64,000 bases of DNA, taken from Tubulanus polymorphus (taxonomy: Eukaryota > Nemertea > Palaeonemertea > Tubulaniformes > Tubulanidae). Positions within the stretch are counted from its first letter, which is position 1; every line of letters begins with the position of its first letter. The notes beneath the pieces are model-generated. The model was given only the letters and a program-made list of their open reading frames with translations. It had not been told where the DNA came from and did not search any database. Positions 21,604 to 35,300 of this stretch are shown piece by piece. The position numbers and the translations under genes were made by a program. The DNA lies in assembly GCF_964204645.1 (NCBI RefSeq), contig NC_134027.1, positions 6,622,485 to 6,686,484 on the forward strand, read 5' to 3'.

Positions 21604-24290
21604 TATGTAATGTCAAGGTGTTTGGAAATCTTTAAGACAAGGCAAAGTTGGCAAAATTCTAGTTTTCCAGTGAAAGTAATGATTAATTGATACTAAAGAG
21701 TTCCAGAGTGAATCTGAGTTTCTCATCTCTAGTTTTAATGTTAGCTTTTATGTTGGAGACTTATTGTAACACAGTTCACGTGTTTGTAAATTAGGAACTT
21801 GCATGACGATTCCTCGGTTAAGATATTATTGTTGCGTGAATAAAACGATGTACATTTTCATCATTCATGTTAAAACTTTTCAGTTAGGCCTAAGTTTTAT
21901 AGCAAAAATTTCACTTTGGTGCTTTTCAGTGGTTCACAAAATACTGATCTAATCAAGGCCCTGTCGAAAATAGCGAGAGCATAGAATAATTGTCCTAGCT
22001 TTGTTTTGATTATCAGTTTAACCGCGTCCGTGTGGGGCCTGTAATATCTGGACAAGAAGAATTTCTGATCTTTATAAAGAGTTGTATTTATATCTACTAT
22101 CAAGTTAAATAAAAAACAATTAAGAAGTTACCGAAGCTTCGTCAATCAAACCATATTTATTTGAAGATACTTGATTTATCTTAAATTGTGACGAAGAAAA
22201 ACCTTTTTAATAGTATGCAGGCTTCGATCTGAGGAATAAATGCCACTTGACCTTAGGGCAAGCATATACCGGTATGTAATATCACTTGCCCCCTCAAAAA
22301 TCAACTTGCTCTACATGAATAGTCCGATTGTGACACAATAATCCCTTGCATCGAGTGGGATAAAAGCTTTGAGACATAGAATTACACAAGCCCGGTGGAT
22401 GAGTGATTATAATAACCTTCATGCCCTAATGAAAATATACTTGTCCCGGGCAATTGGACTAGTGCTTAAATCAGACCCTGCTTTGTTTCAAATGTAAAAT
22501 TTGTGAAAAAGTAGTTAATAATGTTTGAAGAAATCTCTTAAAGACGAGGAAAATTTGGCAATGTTTTTAGTTTTCTAGTAATAATTAGGATTAATTAGTT
22601 AACCTTACGCTTTCCAGAGTGAGTGAATTTGTAGGTTTAATGTTTTTTGACGCCTTATAAAACGTTACCATTATGAAACCTAAACAATGTTAACCATTCA
22701 GCGTCATTTTACAAACGACAGCCGTAAATCGATGTGCAAAACGTCACAGGTCTATGTGTACACAAACAAGCTATCTGGCAAAATATTATTGACATAGATG
22801 TAGAATGGCTTCCTGTGATTATATAATGACCTATATTTGAACGTCGAAATGTTATATTGCATTGAATATCATTAGAAGACGTATTGTAATAGTAAAGGAT
22901 GTATGATTATATCAGAAGGGGCAGGCATAAATAGAAATGATAAGTAAATCGGATTATTCGGTTAAATGGCGGATGTATACACGATTTGGAAGTCTGATAT
23001 AAAAGTCAGACCCTGACGTGGGCATGCCGGTGGAATGACGAAGCTATCTACGATGTGTGTAGGGCCGGCGTGAATTTCATCAGCGGCTAAAAGCGGTCAA
23101 TATGAAAATGTGTAAACATATAATTTCAATATTCAAACGTTTTAGAAAATATGTTTGATATTAGGAGTATGCAGGTTTCGTGAGATTAGCAATTTATAAT
23201 AGCATAGCTATCATATACGGCTCCGCGTCCTCTGATGGCATGTGTATTAGGTGACAATTCAATTCAATTCTTTATTGATCCTTATTACATTGAAATTTCG
23301 GGATAAAATTCCCAAATTCAATAAATACAAATTTTAAAATAAATTAATACAACATACATGACACACGGGTAATTCATACAGAACAACATAAGCATGTTAT
23401 TTTAAATGACAATGTCTACTTCAACCCACCCAGACTCAAGACTCTAGGATTTCGAGTGACAGCCAAACCCGTGGCCCGGGCCGGCTGGCTAGGCCACACG
23501 ATATGCTCGAAGTCATGATGAAGCAGACATCAGAAGAGCTCGTTCTTCAACCATGGAGGCAATGAAGTTGCAGACCAGCTTAGAGGCATAAGTAAATGAA
23601 GTCGGTCGCAAGTTCGCGATCAATTATTGAGAATTGTCAATAAAAAAATTTAAACCACTACTAGAGTCGAAGACCCGCTGTATCATCTACCCATCATTCC
23701 CCAAATTTCTTAAAACTTCGATTTCAAATTTGCAATTCCACATTAGCTTAGCCCAGAAATTATACATTTTTTTCGCAGGCGTCAAATAATTTTCTAAAAT
23801 TAATTTTCTTGTTTCTTGATAATTAAGATGTCCTCAATCTCGATGTCATTTGAAAAGTTGATGATGATAGATTCATATTTCATGAAATATAACAAAGTGT
23901 CGGTTATATTGACCTCATGAATTGTCAAATTCATAATCTTAGACTTTCAGACTAGTCCTTTTTTCGGTGTTTTATGGATCAAAATTTATAATTCTTTGTG
24001 TATTTTCCCATTGATGCAAATTGTATGAATCAGCTGTAGTGGAAATGTATCATATATAAACACTTATAAGTACCTTACATGTAACTTTTGTGATTTTAAA
24101 GTTAGTACAATTTCATACAGAGTAATAGAAATAAAATTGCTACATGTATTAAAATTTGAGAAAATAGCTAAAAGTTAATAATTTGATATGTGAAAATAAA
24201 CTGATGTTAAGAATGTAAATCAGATTGATTAATCCTACGCTTTCCAGAGTATTTGGCCAGGTTTATCTCTGGTTTTAGTGCGGGGGCCAT
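21604..24290. repeat. Degenerate interspersed repeat, three copies
   Basis: Copies near 21600-21740, 22510-22640 and 24190-24290 share ATTAATT, the block CTTTCCAGAGTGA (or near variants) and a following TAGTTTTAATG-like segment. The first two also share an AAATCT-TTAAGACAAGG-like start. They are too diverged to assign to a family. Confidence 0.4.
23255..23400. repeat. AT-rich retroposon-like tail
   Basis: Begins CAATTCAATTCAATTCTTTA, followed by ATTGATCCTTATTACATTG and a long A-rich stretch. This is a common form of the reverse-complemented 3' end of non-LTR elements in invertebrates. No coding part is present. A similar A-rich stretch lies at 21020-21170. Confidence 0.35.
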
Positions 24291-25404
24291 GGACAATTGA
24301 GTCCATGGTTGGGCCATAGACTTTTTTGTCTTAGAGTCTATGTTTGGACCAAGGGGCGTATAAACACTCATTTATAGTTTATACGCCTATGGTGGTTGGA
24401 CTAGTTGTTTTTTGAAAGTCCACGTGTTTGAGGAGCTTACGTTTTAATTCCTCGAGCAATCCTGGCATTTTGTATAATTGTTGTATGAGAATAAATATGA
24501 TTTTGAAATTTGTCATTCGTTGAGTTAAGCAACAAGTGTTACTAAAACGAAGCACTACTAAATAAAAAGACTATATGCACCAGAGAAAACCGACCAATTT
24601 ACGTTTCACATGCATTTGTTTATATCTGGTATTGCCTACACTAATTAGCTGAGGTGGTTGAATACACAGATAGCACCCCTAGTGATGATTTCTAATGAGT
24701 GCAATAGCTCATCGGACTTCGTTTTAGTCATGCATAGTTCTTACACCTCTAAGTGCATAGGTCTTAGTTTTAGTAGTGCATAGTTTTAATAACACCCCCA
24801 TTTCACTGCCCTTCTATTAAATTCACTGCTTTTCACGGCCGGTCCGTGAATCATTTACAAACCCTGGCAGTTGAATCAGATGCAGTTTTCTGGAAAACTT
24901 TTAACAAGGCCACCACATGAGGTACGTTTTTCATATACAGTACGCTCACAGATTACATCGCAGCGAGTCTTGTGGCGCGCACGTCTGTGAAGCACGGCGG
25001 AATATACGTGAAGGCGCATATTCTTCTGAACAAAAAGTAGTTTCAACGACAAATAGATTGATTCATGTGGATGCCCGAGGCCTTCTTTGATGGTAAATTA
25101 TGTGATATGATATAAAATAAGTGACGCATTCTGATGAATTCAATAGGGAAGAGGAGATGGAGAGGGGAGTCTGTAATTCAACGGGAAAAGTTTCAAAAGT
25201 TTGAAGAACACATGAAGATGCCAAAAGCAAGATGAGCTTAGATTATCCTGGTTGTACCGCCTGTTTTTGAATAATATATTCAGAAAGCACTACGATATGT
25301 TCTTTGTGTTCTCATCGGCTTTCATGTGTTCTAAATCCGCGCCTATCATGTCTTCTAATCGCCTATCATCGGTTCAGTCATAACGATTCTCATTTTTAGC
25401 GAAT

Positions 25405-25645
25405 CAACCTGTCACCTGAGGTCCCACGTCATGTCAGGTCTTGGGCCCTGACATGACAGGTTCTGGAGACTCTGGAAACTCTGCAGACAGACCTAAATCA
25501 AGTAAATCGGAAGTCGTCGAACGATGCCTACGCAGATCTGTCACTACAGGTCTCCAAAAAACCCAAACTCATTACTATATATGGACGTAAGGGCGAAATG
25601 GTTATTCATATGTAAGACGTATTTAAGAAAATATGGAGTTGTATA
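25405..25645. repeat. Dispersed palindromic repeat, second locus
   Basis: Contains CCTGTCACCTGAGG, the paired ACGTCATGTCAGG...CCTGACATGACAGG, and CTGTCACTACAG, followed by CCAAAAAACCCAAACTCA as at 13371. The part CTGGAAACTCTGCAGACAG matches the reverse complement of the block at 13320 (CTGTCTGCAGAGTTTCCAG). Confidence 0.55.
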
Positions 25646-26456
25646 GACAGTCTAATCCGTAACATAGAACTCAGTTCTACGTCCGTATTAACTTATTGAT
25701 AAATCAAAATTGGTTTCGAGCCGTTGTTCTGCAGACTTTACATACCGATATAGTACAATGGTACGATGTAGGTTGGTTCACCGTGAACGTGCGGCTAACC
25801 AGTGAGCCTACGGATAGAAATCTACAGTAGCCTCTATCTTTAACATTATATATTTTCATATAACTTAGCAAGAAATTTCTTAATATCAATCTTTTTTAAC
25901 ACTGGCTCGGGCCGTGCGCGAGGACAACAGTGCTGGACCTGGTGGGGACGCCGGATCGAAACGTGACCGCACCCCAGCGACTTCCTTCGTACCAGCTCGA
26001 AAATGGGTTGCAAAGTGTGCAAAGATTCACGAATATCTCATGTGACATCCTTTAACATAGTCAGAGCATTCAATCCTGGTGTCCAGCTGATTGATTCCCC
26101 CGCATGCTTCACCAAAATAACTTGAAAAACAACAACAAAACAATCGATTTGTTACGCATAGTTTTGTTTTATGTTCTTAATGCAATATGGTTCTACAAAC
26201 TGCAAGAGGATAGGTTACGACTTCCAGATAAATTCGTGAAAATCATTGTATCTTATAGACAAGCCAATGTCACCGGATCAAGGGACTGGTCACATGAATG
26301 ACGTCGCTATGTAAGTCAAACAGTTATCGTCCGGGTGGTTTGGACGATACCTCCGGCACGATTGGAACTAACATTTTCATATCAAGGGAATGCCTTATGT
26401 TATATACGGTTCAGCACGAACAGGGATGTGGTTAAATCAAATCGAATGAAAAACGT

Positions 26457-29160
26457 CTATTTTATAATCGAAATTTGTGTTAAAAAGTAAAAGATTATCA
26501 ATAAGAAAATACACTCGTACATCGCAAATGAAGATATTCCCATTCCACTGTGTACGGCGTACTCAGCGTTATTTGGTACTATAGTAGTACCGGTAGTTGA
26601 GATGGATTTAGTTTTGATATTGTTTTTGTGTTTGAATTCAACTGTAAAAGTTATCGTCTTTTTAACTTCCCGTTTGATAGCATAACACGTGTACGACGAA
26701 ATAGACCGTTTGTTTCCCAAGATGAGAAACTGCGCTGTCCAGTAAGAATTTCCACGACGTATCAATATAGTGTCAGACCAGATTGTCCGATTGTCGCGAG
26801 TCCTTTGCAAAGCTATTTCAGGTTTTCCGCCCGCAATCGCTGTACAATAAATACAATCCTCTGCGCCTTTTCTAATTTTCAAAACCCGAGTGTTTTTATC
26901 GTAGTTCCCCGAACAAGACTCCAAATATACAGCTTCGACAGCGGTTGGGGATTTTTTCAGATTTACCTCGGCGTACAAAGTATAATTTATATCTAAACCG
27001 TAACGTTTAAGTCGCGTATCTGTAATCGTCGTAAAATACAGACCCTCGTCTGCTCTGGAGAACCGATCAAACCTTAGCCGGGAAAATGCATCACGAGCGG
27101 TAGCATTCAATTTGGTTGATCCGATTTCCGAAACGGCACCGGGTGGTACAGTAACAGTAGCTGCTTGGTTGATGTTCTGATGTGATAATCGCCGTCGCAA
27201 AACTAAAGGCTTCCATTTAGATACTAGGCCCGAAATGGCCATTGAGGATGGATCGTTGATCGAGAATTCCACAACCAAACTAGCTTTTTTGCCGTAATCG
27301 TGGGTTTTGAATCTTTGCACCCGAGGTGACGCAGTTCGAACAAGTATTGGATCCTGCCTTCCGACTAGTAAGGGACTTAATGTTACAGATAAATCTACCT
27401 GGAAACTATAACATCCAGATGCAAATATCGAGATTCGCGTCGCCTCCTTATCCCGCCTCCCGACATTGTACATGTATCCCATGAAATGATATTTGTCGGC
27501 GATTTTCGTCAAAACAGTTTGCACGGCTCGATCTAGAAATAAATACAAATAATCACACGTTTTTATGGGGATCTTCTTTTTCATCAAAACATTTCCCGAA
27601 ACTTAAGAAAAAAACAAAATCATCGGGATTCACTTCATATCATCATTTGAATTTGATTCATCATACCGAGATCTACAACGCGATAAGACAGCTTCGGCTT
27701 GCGATGCAGTCGAGCTTGGCGATACCACTGCACGGTTACGCTGTCAGCATTAGTCTGGAAACGAAGGTCTATAGACGCCCTGCCGCCGACTTCCATTTTG
27801 TCCAACGTTAGAACCAGTATCTGTGGCAACACCACAGTGGGACCACAGTCATCCGTATTAGCGGGCTTAAAAGGAATAAAGAGATTTATCATCAATCACT
27901 TTGATTACAATGTTCATGTCATGTCGCTTTAGTGTCTTATCAGCCTAACCACAGATGTCACACCGCATGGGCGAGAATTTCAGAACTTCAAATCGCGAAT
28001 CAAATATTAAAAAGGTTTCAGATAAGATGGTCCGTATTGAGAGACACCTTATGATAAACATTGGCGCGATCCATTAGGTAATTGATGAAATGTTACGTTA
28101 CTCGCAGCGGGAATAGTGTGGGTATACTAATATATATTAGACCTTTTTGTCGATTGCATCGTTGGTTTTTAACGGCATAGCGTAACTTATTATGAATAGC
28201 AAATAGTACTATTACTACCGTATTAAGTGCAAATTCTGACTTGAACGAGATTGTGCCTGAGGCGTTCATATTCGACATTAAACTGGATTGAATACAGTAC
28301 TTTATAAATAGTACACGGGCGTAATTGAATAACGCGTCGTGTTGCGAAAAACACGAGATCGTGACCAATTGCTTCATGCAATGGATTTATGATGCAGATG
28401 TAATCGACGACGATGCATTATTTTCTCGCTCCTCCGCACGATTTATGTTCAGACTATAGCTAGAAAAAACCCCAACTTTATTCCCATTTTTTATTTCAGA
28501 GCTTGTCTTAAATATGATATATATACACGTAGACAACTAGAACGAACTTGTTCAAAGCTCGAGCGCTATACAATAGCATATATATTTTACTATACGTTAT
28601 TTATTCAATTGTGTACATACACGTTGCACGGTCTCTTGTTCAGTTCATGGAGCATTTTAATGTCGGCTTGATCGACATCATTTTGCTGTTTAAGTGCGAT
28701 TTAGGTATCTGGTGAAAATGCTTCGCCGAAAAACCCGTTATAAAATGCCAGTCGGAAAATCAGCAAAAGTGGTCACTCCCTTGATTAAATATTACTACCC
28801 TACGAGTGTACTATAATATTAAATTTATCAATCTGGGAGCAAATCTACGATAGCTTCTTGTTACTACAATGCAAATTAGCAACTTAATAGTTAGGCTTAG
28901 AATTTGAATTAGATTTCGGAGCCAGTTCCTTAATTAGTAAGATGGAGTCTGGAATTAATTCATGTAATATTTTTCCTTTCATGTATTTATTTAAGAGTTA
29001 GCGTCAAACGTAACTTTCAACGCTGTATATCTGGGCCCTGCGCTTTGAATTTATAATATACAAGTTTCAATTATTAAGTTGTCCATAACGTAAAACAGCT
29101 TACCTTGATTAAAAAAGCAGCTAGAATATAGGATAAAACTAGATACGAAGCCACGGCCAT
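26457..29160 (-). CDS. Unrecognised secreted or membrane-anchored Ig-like protein (3 exons)
   Basis: Exons: 29104-29160, 27667-27865, 26457-27532; 1332 nt, 443 residues; phases fit exactly. Residues 1-19 (MAVASYLVLSYILAAFLIK) form a signal peptide and all of exon 1. The next part has DDCGP...SVTVQWYRQ, like an Ig-domain start. The middle has RADEGLYFTTI, the Asp-x-Gly-x-Tyr motif of an Ig F strand. Nearer the C-terminus, AEDCIYCTAIAGGKPEIALQ and SSYTCYA form another Ig-like unit. Two possible N-glycosylation sites are LNATA and INYTL. The last ~20 residues are hydrophobic (CIFLLIIFYFLTQISIIK) with almost no cytoplasmic tail, fitting a GPI signal or tail anchor. I cannot name an orthologue; invertebrate-specific Ig surface proteins evolve fast. 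Confidence 0.75.
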
Positions 29161-30889
29161 ATTCGATGCTCCTCTCCTCGTTTTTTTAGATTTATCACCA
29201 CTTTAGTTAGATACGTAGTCTCTTTTCTAATCTACGCTAAAACTGCTGTAGACCGAAGCGAAGAACAAGCAACGAATTAAACTCGAACTCACTGCTTAGA
29301 TACGAACATTCTGAACGACGCATAGAATTCGTCTGCAACGTGCGTTCACGTCATTTACTTCGAAGGTAACGACACGACAGGCGAAAAACGAATGAATGTC
29401 CTGTCATCTAATTTCGTCGTATATCTTTACCAGAAAGTAATTAGCGCAATATGCCTTTGAAGCTGGATCATCTTCAAAGGAAAGAATTTCGATGTGTCGG
29501 AAAGCTGAAATATTCGACGCGTTATGTGGGCAGATTTTACGATTGTTGCTGTTCAGAGCTCCTTCCAACGATTTCCGCGTATAACTGTCGGATATTTCAT
29601 ACGTCTTTCTCTAATGCAAGTGTTGCTGCAATAAATCCTTCATTTTGTGTAATTGCAAAATGATGACGATAATAAACATTTAAGTAATTATTCATCCACA
29701 ATCAACACTGCCATCTGAACAACGGCACTAAATAGTAACGAAAAGTTTTATATGGGACATCTTTTGTTTGTTTTGCTAGTTTTATTTTGTTCCATATAGA
29801 TCTAATACAATCTGCTATGTTTGGGAATTTTTAAGGCTATTTCCACAATTGAAATATGTCCTATTATGCCTACATACATCATTTGTGACATCTACAGGCA
29901 TGATTGTTATTGTGTGGCTGGATTTCGGAGGCTCCGTAAAGTCTCTACTTGGTAGATGAATCCGCGCATGTTAGTAGCGGTCCGCCACCTAGTTTTACCT
30001 CGTTATCCTCATCGACAAAGCAAAATACGTTATCTCGCGTACGAAAAAACACTCGAACATTGCATGGAATCTTTAAATAAATTATTTATTCAACCAAACT
30101 GGTTTTGTTAATAAAACACAGTCATTAAAATGATTAATGAAAATAACATCGTATATTTAAATAAATATACTTAAGAACTTTACCAGTGTTCAACAATAAA
30201 CAGTTATCGACTAATTTCACAATTTCCATAAATCACATGTTTATATTATTTCAAGAACATTATTCCTGAAAAATGATAAAACCTAAATAATATGCAGAGT
30301 TCTAACTCGACACTCAAATCAAGCGTATTTAAAAGTTCTTAAAGTCTAAAATCGATCTAAAGTACCAAATGGGTTGATCTGATATATTCCATTCGATATT
30401 ACAATATTTCTTTCAAATTTACATATTTTGAGATGACGTTTGACATATTACAGATTTACAGAGAACGACGCCTTGCAACATAACGCAAACTATAATACCA
30501 CTTTACAATACTGTAGACGACATATTCGGAAAGGCAACGTACATGGTACAAATCATTTTAGTTACTTATTAAACCAACAAAATTATGAAAAATAACGCTG
30601 ACAAGATAGGCCACTTTTTATCATTGATCGACATTATTCCATTACGTTCACAACGGACAAGCTTATCATACAGTGACATGGTTCATGGAAATTCAATTTT
30701 ATCGTTGAATTGTCTTTCCATTCATTAATACCGATCTAATTATGTGACTATGTACATTTTATATGTTACCATTTCATGCAGATATGTCTATGTTTAAAGT
30801 TTTTTTATTTATTCATTTATATAACTACAGAGGCGCACGAGGCAATCTCACAAAATACCACATAACGTAAAGTACACATCTCAATCAAC

Positions 30890-30923
<34 letters not shown>

Positions 30924-31234
30924 TAATATACGTATATGTTTAAATCACCAGAAATGAAATTGATCAGTAGGCTACAACTATACTGGCTGTTTAATATTGC
31001 ATAAATAATCGCAGATTGAGGAATCTACGAATGATATACATTAAATATATTATCGCCTTCAACGAAATATTTCTTGTAATTTCTTGTAAGTATTTACTTG
31101 ACTCTAATTCTTCTATGATGAATCAATCTCACAGCAGGAGAATGTATGATATATTCGATTTTTTTATTTCTCGTTCGTCTTTAATTCGAAGCTATTAGTA
31201 AGCAACGAGTTGTTTAATATCTATTAAAGTCTAA
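29161..31234. other. Intergenic region between Ig-like gene and MFSD4-like gene
   Basis: AT-rich, no convincing gene; ORFs are at most ~70 codons and unrecognised. The proximal 300 bp, upstream of the Ig-like gene's first exon, should hold its promoter, but I see no clear TATA box. An (AT)n microsatellite lies at 30894-30926. Confidence 0.45.
30894..30926. repeat. (AT)n microsatellite
   Basis: Run of alternating TA with flanking CATATATAATATACG. Confidence 0.85.
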
Positions 31235-31407
31235 TCACTTTGTCGTCAGTTCATCTTCTTCTTCGACGTCTTGACCGACCATCTCGATGCTGCTGTTACT
31301 TTCGGACATACGGGAATAATATTTAATCGTAGTTGGCACGGTGCTCTCATTTTGTAGCTTCTTCATAGCGATACTTTGGCACCAAATGAAAGAGCTCGGT
31401 CGACCGA
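31235..31407 (-). CDS. Alternative last exon of the MFSD4-like gene
   Basis: The exon follows a good acceptor (TTTTCAG) and is open for 57 codons to a TGA. Joined to the exon 10 donor (33015) it continues in frame, giving a tail with RPSSFIWCQSIAMKKLQ and an acidic end VEEEDELTTK. The other last exon (32332-32510) has the same phase, so the two would be mutually exclusive C-terminal tails. It could also be a decayed duplicate, but open frame, phase and acceptor agree. Confidence 0.5.
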
Positions 31408-32331
31408 CTGAAAATGAAAGAAAATGCATCCTTTATTTCATTGGACGGGGGTGAAAGCTACTAGCTGGCTCTTCAGTCAGTATCCTAGAGATGGTAAAGA
31501 ATTAAGATAAAAGATGTTTAAAAACAAAGAGTATTTTTCCCACGACTGAAAAGCTGTAAGGAAAATCGACCCACAGACACAAAAGAAACGCTTGTTTGAC
31601 ATATTCTCAAAGACCGAAGAGCAAGAGACGTATTTCATAGAAAAATAACCACTCGCTATCGATGATCACGAGGGTGAAGGAATTTGTACCTAAATAAATA
31701 CAAAGATGACCTTAAATATAGGGTCAGCAGTTTGATATTTCGAAATTTTATTTCACCGTTGACAAATCATGAATACGCACGTCTCTACGGCCTTCGGTTT
31801 GAAGATAGATTTTTCCTTCGTTACAGATTACAGGATGTGTATGAGAATACAAACAAGATTATCTTTCTAAAAAGTTATGTGTACACGGAAAATCAAAAAT
31901 TCTTCCACCTAGAGATAAGGCAGGCAGATAGTGGAAAGGTTCACCTTGGGGACAGTTACTAAGGTTAAGGGACCACGAAGTGCGGGTAGTTAGTTTGATG
32001 TAGTTTGAAATTGCATCCTTTATGTCAACTTACAAATCTTTCCCATATAGATCGACATAATGATGCATGTTTAATCTGGCAGCGTATCAGGAAACATGGT
32101 TTAGCACGATTAAGACAATGACTCAAATTGTAAATTGTATAGGCCTATAACAAGGCGATACACGATTATATAGATCTATCATGATTATCAATTATCACTT
32201 TAGATTCTCATAATAAATATAACCATATGAAGATGAGATCATTGTCTACAGCTAACACTGTTTTAGAGACGACGCCCATGCAGAAACATCTGTCACTGTC
32301 AAATACGTTTCAAACCTTTGGAGACGGGTAA

Positions 32332-35300
32332 CTACTGAGATTTATCTTTTCCCTCGCCAGTATCTGTTACCGAATCATCGTTTTCCCCGCTTTTATCGTT
32401 GTTCACGTCTTTATCGATGTTATTAGTATCACACCCTGGGTGACTAGGGCTGGATTCCCTGTCTTGCAGATGTGGTGGAAGTTTAAAATGATGCCCATTC
32501 TGCACAGACACTGAAAGTGAGGAGTATCGAGTACAAATCGCTATTATTTTGAAAATGCTTATATGCCTTGAAAATATAAGTTTATATGAGTAAAGCACAA
32601 ACGATTAATGTCTAAATAAAGATATTGTTCATGTTCATATGTAAGATCCACAGTTTTAGATATAGGGTTTATCCGTATTTTTTTCAATTTGTGTGTATAT
32701 ATACATATATCATACATATATCATACATATATAAATGAATAAAGCAGACTAGCAAACCCGAATGCAAAACACTTCAAACTGAGAGGTATAAATCACACAT
32801 TTGAAAAATTCTTACAAACATTATATCATGAGATCATGCATTGCTTCGGAAGCCGATCTTGGATCCTTCTTGCTATTTCAGGAATTTAAAAAAATCCAAG
32901 ATGGCTGTCAAAGGCATATATACTTATCATGCATTGCTTGGCGTACATTGAACAATTCACGAGATTGAATAATCTTAATATTATATATGTATGTATAACG
33001 AAAGGGTTTCTTACGCTGTTTCGGCGTTTGGCGTCCGATAATCGTAATTGGTATGAACACCAACAGGGAAGATATGCACATGATGTTTCCAAAGACTAAA
33101 AAACTAACGGGACCCAACGAAACAAATATCTGAAACAACAATTCAAGGCAATTTGAATAATAGTAGACATCACGTTATTAACAAAGTTTCAGCAAATGAA
33201 TACGAATGATCAATCATTGTCAGTAGCTCTTTCCTACAGTGCCAAATGTATGCTGGATGTTGACAACGACTGACAAACTATAGAATATCTTACATTTCCA
33301 ACAACGACTGGAAACACCATTTCTCCCATAGCGGCTATAGTTACGATGTACGCTGTTATGGTAGCTGTAGAATAATGTGTTTTGATGTTAGAATATTCAC
33401 TGGGATCGGAGATGAAATTGGAAAATTTGCAACAATTTTAGAATCGAATCATAGAGGAACAAATTGGAGAACAATATTTACATGTGACGTCGATATATTG
33501 TTCAGCTAAAGCAAGGGCGGTTGGTGTTATACTACTTAAAAACATGCCGAATGCGCATGTTCCAACATACAAGGCTGCGTGGTCGTGACGTAAAGCTAAC
33601 ATCAGCGCCATAGATCCTATACAACCTATCTGTAAATACAAAAAAATATATACAGCCCGAATCAGATTTCATCTAGATGGGCCATTTAATTGCGAATCTT
33701 CAACGAACACTATCCCGCAGTGATAGAGGGACCGGGGGCCATTTAATGGCCGCATACTTACAATGTTACCTAGCAGCATGCAACCAGGAGCGACTTTAGT
33801 AGCGACAAAAACAGCGAAGAGGCGCCCTAAAGCAAATGCACCCTGAACAGAAAAAGCATAATGTGTGTAAGACAATACGAAGTACAGTTTTGTATGCATA
33901 ACCAGGATTAAGGGGGCGGGGCAATCTATTTTTGAATGCTCTCTCTTAACAAATTCAGACGTTGGTGATTTTTTATTTTACCCAATAGGCCGCATTTAGA
34001 TAGGCTCCTTCGGTTCGCTGCATACCAGCAATGCTCTTCAAACCATATGTGTACACATAACCACCAAATGCTGACTGGAAACGATCGGAAGAAAAATACA
34101 TATCAATATATAATTCACATCGGTTCATCGATTTGTCAAAATAATGTTCTTGTCTCGAACAAGACAATACGACATGTTCAGAATAATGCTTAGAATAAAG
34201 AAAAGATTTAATGAATAAAGCTAAAATAGATTACTCACTTGTAGACCATCGAATAGGAACAATAATATTCCGCTGAATATCGTGATTGTGATGACTTGCG
34301 ATCTACTTGATGCACAGCACCTGTTTTTGTTCTGGTGAAGATATTCTTGTTGTTCCCACATCCACTGACCAAATCTACCAGCCCCATCTGAACAAGAGAA
34401 TGAAATGAAAATGTGCCAGAAACGTTTCACAATCATCCTTTAATCACCTGACATATCACGCAGTAGATAAGATAAAAACCCACTATTTAAAAATTAAAAG
34501 AAATCTAAAATCGAGAATTTATTTATTGAAACAATCTAAAATATAAGAACACGACGTTTCGATCTCACACTAGAGATCATCGTCGACGATGATCTCTAGT
34601 GTTCTTTTAATTTTTAAATAGTGGGTTTTTTATCTTATCATTTGTTCACCACGTTTGAGTGCGGTTATCGTACCATCACGCAGTACAGTGCTATTAGCAC
34701 CTACAATTTAGTGGCAATTTTGTTAAGTGGCAAAAATATGATGTATTGACAAAATTTATTTATTTCATTTATTTCTCTGGATTTCACCTGAATTGATTGA
34801 ATAAAATATGTATCATTGCTGCTGGTTTTGCAATTGAAGAGCTTTGCTTTAAAATGTTTTAAGGTTATTCAGTCGAGACACCAACGACGGTGTTTGAAAT
34901 GGTTAAACGCGAAGTGCTGCATGGACGACGATTCAAATCAGCTGAACCGCCCCAAACCAAACCATCATGGTAATAACTAACCTTTACGGGAGCTTTGCTT
35001 ACTCTTGTCAATATCATCGTATCCATCTTTCTCCTCGGTTGCATCTTCATCAGGCTCGACTAGATTACCGTGGTCATTACGTGTTCGGTACGCGATATAC
35101 GTCGCCAAAAGTGGTATAGGCACCTGGAAATGCGATTACGATATTGTTTCAGTACTGCAAGCTGAATTAGTTAACTCGATTTTAAATATATGCATCCTTT
35201 TGAAACAAACAGTAACAAAAAATGACATCTATAACTTTATCTATAGCAATAAGAGGGAAACTTACTTGTAGAAGAGCCATTATCCAAAACGCGTATTTGA

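Larger units (their letters stand above)
20306..26456. other. Intergenic region with decayed repeats
   Basis: About 6 kb between the exon-array locus and the Ig-like gene. ORFs here are all below ~75 codons and unrecognised. Noted within: a short inverted repeat at 21262-21380, a degenerate three-copy repeat, an AT-rich retroposon-like tail at 23255, a small hairpin at 24355-24384 (GCGTATAAAC/GTTTATACGC), and a palindromic repeat at 25405. I see no conserved gene. Confidence 0.5.

Noticed and set aside
29451-29663. 70-codon ORF upstream of the Ig-like gene
   Set aside because: No promoter or splice context and no recognised domain; likely chance.
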